Below, one piece after another: positions 59,830 through 64,000 of a stretch of 64,000 nucleotides of DNA (position 1 is its first letter; each line of letters starts with the position of its first letter). A program made the translations under genes and the position numbers. A model generated the notes under the pieces. The model was not told the DNA's origin and did not search any database. It saw only the letters and a list, made by a program, of their open reading frames with translations. Source of the DNA: Metallyticus violacea (lineage: Eukaryota; Arthropoda; Insecta; Mantodea; Metallyticidae); contig JAUJEO010000019.1 in the NCBI GenBank assembly GCA_030762175.1, positions 502,001-566,000 of the forward strand, in the 5' to 3' direction.

Positions 59830-60330
59830 GAGGAATAGTGCCGTGCTGAATATATGTTCCAGTGTTTGCAGTCCATTTCTTAATTGACATTACATAACTT
59901 GTAGGTTAGAACTGGTATAATGGCTGTAGAATAGTAGAGATGTTTTGCCAGTATATCATGTCTTGGGTTTAGGCAGAAGATAGTCACTGCATTTCTCTTT
60001 GAATCAGGAGGCTCATCATAGATAAAAGTTTTCCAATATTTTGGCGACATTCTGTAAGACCTACATGAATTCTCGCTTGATAAGGAGCTTCACACGCTAC
60101 TTTACCAAATGATATGGCATAGGTTTCTGGACAGTTAGAAGTATTTTGACTTCCTTATTAGCAAGCACATCTGTGGGTTCATTTCCATAGATCTGGCAGT
60201 GCCCTTGGATCCACTGAACAACTGTTTTTCCAGTTCATTTCAGGACCATTAAGGTGTTGTGACTGTTAAAGGTGTTTGTTAAGCAAGGAAGGAATTCTTC
60301 TGATATGCTAGAAATTACAACTTTTTTCAT
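59830..60330 (-). pseudogene. LINE RNase H and C-terminal fragment
   Basis: The minus strand gives WIQGHCQIYGNEPTDVLANK at about 60220-60160, matching the WIPGHCGI.GNE.AD.LAK block of LINE RNase H domains. Downstream is NPRHDILAKHLYY and a CKLCN..E.DCKHW-type tail (59960-59835). The upstream acidic blocks are lost. A different family from the copy at 43.6 kb. Confidence 0.68.
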
Positions 60331-60491
60331 ATTCTTAGTGTAAATTAAGCTGGTTTAATTCTACCCATATGTCCTGTATTTCTCCATCAACAGCCAAAAT
60401 TCAAATTTATTTAGGCTGAAAACATTAATGTTGCTTTTAAGAGAAATTGAGTCGAAATAGTAACATACACACCACTAAAATTGAATTAAAT

Positions 60492-60533
60492 GGAAGACTA
60501 GTTTCGGGAGCCATCGCTCCTATCATCAGTTCC
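60492..60533 (-). ncRNA. Hammerhead ribozyme, left PLE arm
   Basis: Minus-strand twin of the motif at 62944-62985, with identical sequence. It sits at the 3' end of the left PLE unit. Confidence 0.83.
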
Positions 60534-61748
60534 TGGTCGACTGCCGGCCTCGTTGTTTGTGATAGATCGATTCGTCTCTGGTGGAGGTTTGATGAACTTT
60601 TGTATTAGTACATCACTTGGCGGGATTTCGAAATTAAAAACTTTCTCCTTATTCTTCCAAATATAGATATTTTCCCAGACTGTAAGTTCAGTTTTTCCTT
60701 TAATATATTTAAGTAATTTTGGGTTTTTATTAATGTTATGTTGTTCTTTCCAAAAGTGCCAGGCTACCGCCGATTTTTCTTCTTGTTTTTGATTTATATT
60801 CCTAATGTGTTCTTTGGCTCTTGTTTTTATGTTTCTTTTGGTCTTTCCAATATAAACTTTATCACAATCATTGCAGTTCATCTGATATATTCCTGATTTA
60901 TCTTCATCTTGTAGGCTATCTTCTTTTTGTTTTGAGTTAAGGATATTTTTAATGGAATAATTATTTTTTGGAGTCAGAACAATGTTGTATCTTTTAAAAA
61001 TCTTTTGAAATTTATGAAAGGTTGATGGATGGTATGTGAATTTTTTGTATGTCCTGTTTTTTTCTTTGATAGGAGTAAGTGTAGTGTTGTCTCTAATTTT
61101 CTTTTTCTTCTTCTCTCTGTCTATTTTCTTGTGTACAACTTCTTGTTTGAAGCCATTCTCTGTAGCTATATGTATTATATTATTCATTTCTAGTTTATAT
61201 TCCTCCTTGTTCATTGGAATATTAACCAGTCTGTATGCAAGACTATTTAAAACTGCATGTTTATGGGGAATTGGATTAAAACTGTTACATTTAATGTAGT
61301 TATCTGTGTGTGTAGGTTTTCTGTATATGCCAAAATTTAGATGATTTTCTTTTCTAATTATCTTAATATCCAAGAAAGGTAACTGTTCATTGCATTCTCT
61401 CTCCATGGTGAATTTAACTGTTTTTTCCTGTAAGTTAAGCAACTTTAGTGCATCATCCAAGTGTCTTTCTGGTACTATTGCAAAAATATCATCAACATAA
61501 CGGTACCAAGTCTTAAATATCCAAGGGAAACTATTTACTATTCTAGTTTCCAATGCACTCATGAAAATGTCTGCCAATATTGGTGATAGTGGGCTACCCA
61601 TTGTCAGACCAAAATTTTGTTTGTAATATTTGTTATTGAATGTAAAGTAATTTTGTTCTAGACATAAGCTGATTAATATGATGTATTCTTGGATATCTTT
61701 TGTGGTTATTCCTACTTTTTGTAACCACTTTTTTATCAGGGAAAAAAA
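60498..61748 (-). CDS. Penelope-like element protein, left copy, N-terminally truncated
   Basis: A reverse transcriptase plus GIY-YIG endonuclease used for PLE retrotransposition. The open frame continues to 61799, but beyond about 61748 it is antisense of the other arm; no native start exists. Domains from the truncated end: LIKKWLQKVGITTKDIQEYI (RT region before motif B), GLTMGSPLSPILADIFM (RT motif 4/B), WYRYVDDIFAI (catalytic YVDD), PFLDIKI and GIYRKPTHTDNYI (RT thumb-side blocks typical of PLEs), a basic linker (REKKKKKIRDN), then GIYQMNCNDCDKVYIGKTKR (GIY-YIG with a CxxC pair) and RAKEHI. The RT motif A aspartate is missing because of truncation, so it cannot be an active RT alone. Confidence 0.9.
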   Translation of the reverse strand, partial: FFSLIKKWLQKVGITTKDIQEYIILISLCLEQNYFTFNNKYYKQNFGLTMGSPLSPILADIFMSALETRIVNSFPWIFKTWYRYVDDIFAIVPERHLDDALKLLNLQEKTVKFTMERECNEQLPFLDIKIIRKENHLNFGIYRKPTHTDNYIKCNSFNPIPHKHAVLNSLAYRLVNIPMNKEEYKLEMNNIIHIATENGFKQEVVHKKIDREKKKKKIRDNTTLTPIKEKNRTYKKFTYHPSTFHKFQKIFKRYNIVLTPKNNYSIKNILNSKQKEDSLQDEDKSGIYQMNCNDCDKVYIGKTKRNIKTRAKEHIRNINQKQEEKSAVAWHFWKEQHNINKNPKLLKYIKGKTELTVWENIYIWKNKEKVFNFEIPPSDVLIQKFIKPPPETNRSITNNEAGSRPGTDDRSDGSRN

Positions 61749-61752
61749 GTAG

Positions 61753-62979
61753 TTACAAAAAGTAGGAATAACCACAAAAGATATCCAAGAATACATCATA
61801 TTAATCAGCTTATGTCTAGAACAAAATTACTTTACATTCAATAACAAATATTACAAACAAAATTTTGGTCTGACAATGGGTAGCCCACTATCACCAATAT
61901 TGGCAGACATTTTCATGAGTGCATTGGAAACTAGAATAGTAAATAGTTTCCCTTGGATATTTAAGACTTGGTACCGTTATGTTGATGATATTTTTGCAAT
62001 AGTACCAGAAAGACACTTGGATGATGCACTAAAGTTGCTTAACTTACAGGAAAAAACAGTTAAATTCACCATGGAGAGAGAATGCAATGAACAGTTACCT
62101 TTCTTGGATATTAAGATAATTAGAAAAGAAAATCATCTAAATTTTGGCATATACAGAAAACCTACACACACAGATAACTACATTAAATGTAACAGTTTTA
62201 ATCCAATTCCCCATAAACATGCAGTTTTAAATAGTCTTGCATACAGACTGGTTAATATTCCAATGAACAAGGAGGAATATAAACTAGAAATGAATAATAT
62301 AATACATATAGCTACAGAGAATGGCTTCAAACAAGAAGTTGTACACAAGAAAATAGACAGAGAGAAGAAGAAAAAGAAAATTATAGACAACACTATACTT
62401 ACTCCTATCAAAGAAAAAAACAGGACATACAAAAAATTCACATACCATCCATCAACCTTTCATAAATTTCAAAAGATTTTTAAAAGATACAACATTGTTC
62501 TGACTCCAAAAAATAATTATTCCATTAAAAATATCCTTAACTCAAAACAAAAAGAAGATAGCCTACAAGATGAAGATAAATCAGGAATATATCAGATGAA
62601 CTGCAATGATTGTGATAAAGTTTATATTGGAAAGACCAAAAGAAACATAAAAACAAGAGCCAAAGAACACATTAGGAATATAAATCAAAAACAAGAAGAA
62701 AAATCGGCGGTAGCCTGGCACTTTTGGAAAGAACAACATAACATTAATAAAAACCCAAAATTACTTAAATATATTAAAGGAAAAACTGAACTTACAGTCT
62801 GGGAAAATATCTATATTTGGAAGAATAAGGAGAAAGTTTTTAATTTCGAAATCCCGCCAAGTGATGTACTAATACAAAAGTTCATCAAACCTCCACCAGA
62901 GACGAATCGATCTATCACAAACAACGAGGCCGGCAGTCGACCAGGAACTGATGATAGGAGCGATGGCTCCCGAAACTAG
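61753..62979 (+). CDS. Penelope-like element protein, right copy, N-terminally truncated
   Basis: The mirror copy; the frame is open from 61753 (a stop lies just before) to the TAG at 62977-62979, with the first methionine at 61876. It differs from the left copy at two residues (R to I and T to I in the basic linker). YVDD is at 61978-61989 and the GIY-YIG block starts near 62584. The last ten codons (TDDRSDGSRN, 62947-62976) are also the hammerhead core, and the stop codon lies inside ribozyme stem III. No native promoter or start is retained. It is intact downstream of the truncation, with no stop codons, suggesting recent origin. Confidence 0.9.
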   Translation, partial: LQKVGITTKDIQEYIILISLCLEQNYFTFNNKYYKQNFGLTMGSPLSPILADIFMSALETRIVNSFPWIFKTWYRYVDDIFAIVPERHLDDALKLLNLQEKTVKFTMERECNEQLPFLDIKIIRKENHLNFGIYRKPTHTDNYIKCNSFNPIPHKHAVLNSLAYRLVNIPMNKEEYKLEMNNIIHIATENGFKQEVVHKKIDREKKKKKIIDNTILTPIKEKNRTYKKFTYHPSTFHKFQKIFKRYNIVLTPKNNYSIKNILNSKQKEDSLQDEDKSGIYQMNCNDCDKVYIGKTKRNIKTRAKEHIRNINQKQEEKSAVAWHFWKEQHNINKNPKLLKYIKGKTELTVWENIYIWKNKEKVFNFEIPPSDVLIQKFIKPPPETNRSITNNEAGSRPGTDDRSDGSRN

Positions 62980-62985
62980 TCTTCC
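62944..62985 (+). ncRNA. Hammerhead ribozyme, right PLE arm
   Basis: Stem I: GGAA (62944-62947) with TTCC (62982-62985). The CTGATGA box is 62948-62954. Stem II is GGAGC/GCTCC with a GATG loop (62957-62970), separated from the box by TA and from GAAA by C, so the usual first pair is replaced by an A-C mismatch. GAAA is 62972-62975, the stem III palindrome ACTAGT 62975-62980, and cleavage is expected after C62981 (GTC). The tiny self-complementary stem III favours a dimeric form. Known family: type I hammerheads of PLEs. Confidence 0.84.
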
Positions 62986-63040
62986 ATTTAATTCAATTTT
63001 AGTGGTGTGTATGTTACTATTTCGACTCAATTTCTCTTAA

Positions 63041-63090
63041 ATGTTAATAATTTACACCACTGTTACAAAAGTTCACTATATTTTATACAA
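63041..63090. mobile_element. Outer PLE terminal sequence beyond the palindrome
   Basis: AATGTTAATAATTTACACCA through GTTCACTATATTTTATAC is the complement of the left part of the solo PLE terminus at 57359-57405. The element's terminal repeat therefore extends past the right arm but is not mirrored on the left. Confidence 0.65.
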
Positions 63091-64000
63091 TCAATGTTGC
63101 TACTTCATTTATGTCTGCGAAAATGTATGGTGTTATCAGCAGAAAGAGCTAAGATTTTGTCTGTTAATTTATGTATGTTTAGAGCTTCCAAACTTACATT
63201 TTTGATAATATTTGAAATGGTTGCTTTCATATTTCTGAATTGCAACATTTTCCCATTACAGATATGTGTACACAAAACAACATATAAGCACTGGAACTAT
63301 TTTTGTACTCCTGCAATTTACTGTCAATCTAAAGCTACATATCATTTTTTTTGTAACTTGCAAAGAATTTTGTGTATGGCATATGGCGCTAAGGCATTTA
63401 CTACATCCCTTTTTTTCTGATGTGAACATGAGAATTTCTGTTTGGAAACTGATTTCATGCACAAGTCATTTAATTATAACTATGACAATGTGGAAAGAAA
63501 ACGTACCCTCACTTGCTGCTAATCCATAATGGTCACTGTCAGGTTTAACAGGTACAAAAATGGTTGTAAGTTTTTCAGAAATCTAAGTGGATTTATTTTT
63601 TGAGACTTCAAATGATCAACAATATCATGCTGTGTGCCATGAGACTTGGAAAACACTAAATTACACTTTGAGAATAGAATTGTTTCATTGTCATTGTCTT
63701 TATACCTCTTTATAAATATGGGAATTTATCTTGTAGTTTATCATTAAACTTGCATTTTTATTTAGGAGCCATTACAAAAATCAAAACAAAAACAATAATC
63801 TACTCTTAATTCACTTGCTTCACCGTAAACAGAATGTCTTAACACTTCAACAATAACCAACCAACTGTTAACTAGTCATTTGTTGTTATAGACTTAAAGT
63901 GTCCAGTCAAATTCAGATTGAAATTACACCTTATTTGCAAACAGTGACCCAATCAGCTTTAAGATTTTGTCTGTGTAACTCAACAATGGACTTGTTTATG
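63091..64000. other. No gene recognised
   Basis: Contains a 137-codon chance frame (63007-63420) rich in F, C and I with no family resemblance. CpG-poor, AT-rich. Confidence 0.4.

Larger units (their letters stand above)
60437..63040. mobile_element. Head-to-head Penelope-like element pair: 2.6 kb near-perfect palindrome
   Basis: Left arm 60437-61725 and right arm 61752-63040 are inverted copies of 1289 bp around a 26 bp spacer. They are colinear without indels, since position x pairs with 123477-x throughout, and I saw only two mismatches (around 61085-61095 and 62382-62392). Each arm, read outward, contains part of a PLE RT, the GIY-YIG endonuclease, a hammerhead ribozyme at the outer end, and a GTAACATACACACCACTAAA-type terminus. 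Both units are 5'-truncated at the centre. Confidence 0.93.

Noticed and set aside
61036..62441. 87-codon frames antisense to the PLE protein in both arms
   Set aside because: Mirror-image shadows of the PLE coding frame.
60437..63040. Palindrome as a pure sequencing or assembly foldback artefact
   Set aside because: Not fully excluded, but the 26 bp asymmetric spacer, two mismatches, and an older diverged pair of the same layout at 27 kb make a real structure more likely.
63007..63420. 137-codon frame after the PLE palindrome
   Set aside because: Starts in the PLE terminal sequence, AT-biased residues, no motif, no splice signals.

Overview
This is a eukaryotic window of AT-rich DNA dominated by transposable elements and microsatellites. 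It has no bacterial operons, no CRISPR array, and only one host gene I can support. The mix points to an invertebrate, most likely an arthropod with a large genome: many dead mariner/Tc1 copies, a DUF4817-type Tc1/mariner relative, hAT remnants, several non-LTR retrotransposons, Penelope-like elements (PLEs), two tRNA-derived SINE families with many copies, and long introns packed with repeats. I cannot name the species or order from this sequence.

Layout. 1-18 kb: DUF4817-type elements (0.26-1.38 kb), SINEs, a full-length but dead mariner with intact ends (5461-6774), other mariner remnants, a mariner-derived foldback (14412-15147), an RNase-H-class LINE reverse transcriptase remnant, and a 0.7 kb purine-only tract (17464-18160). 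18-22.4 kb: almost CpG-free DNA with SINEs and a PLE-type foldback. 22.38-23.40 kb: an isolated patch with normal CpG content, proposed as a promoter or 5' region. 23.4-58 kb: a strongly CpG-poor domain containing three exons of an ankyrin-repeat gene on the + strand (33012-33253, 38266-38426, 47203-47395). Their splice phases match, and the introns hold Tc1, mariner, hAT, LINE, SINE and PLE debris. 58-64 kb: PLE remnants, a LINE RNase H fragment, and a 2.6 kb near-perfect palindrome made of two head-to-head, 5'-truncated PLEs.

The most unusual signal is a set of inverted-repeat (foldback) loci at about 20.2, 27.1, 27.4, 30.3, 35.6, 44.5, 57.4, 58.2 and 61.7 kb. Most are PLE-related. Several carry a hammerhead ribozyme core: a CUGANGA box, a stem-loop II, and CGAAAC. 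The best copies share a very short, self-complementary stem III (ACTAGT, ACATGT or ACCGGT), which suggests ribozymes that work as dimers. At 61.7 kb and 27.1 kb two truncated PLEs face away from each other, so each unit has its hammerhead at its outer 3' end. In the 61.7 kb copy the ribozyme core is also the last coding stretch of the PLE protein. PLE hammerheads are known in principle; the recurrent paired arrangement and the dual-coding ribozyme are what merit a second look.

Everything here was read by eye. Family assignments of decayed elements rest on short motifs. Boundaries of old repeats are approximate.
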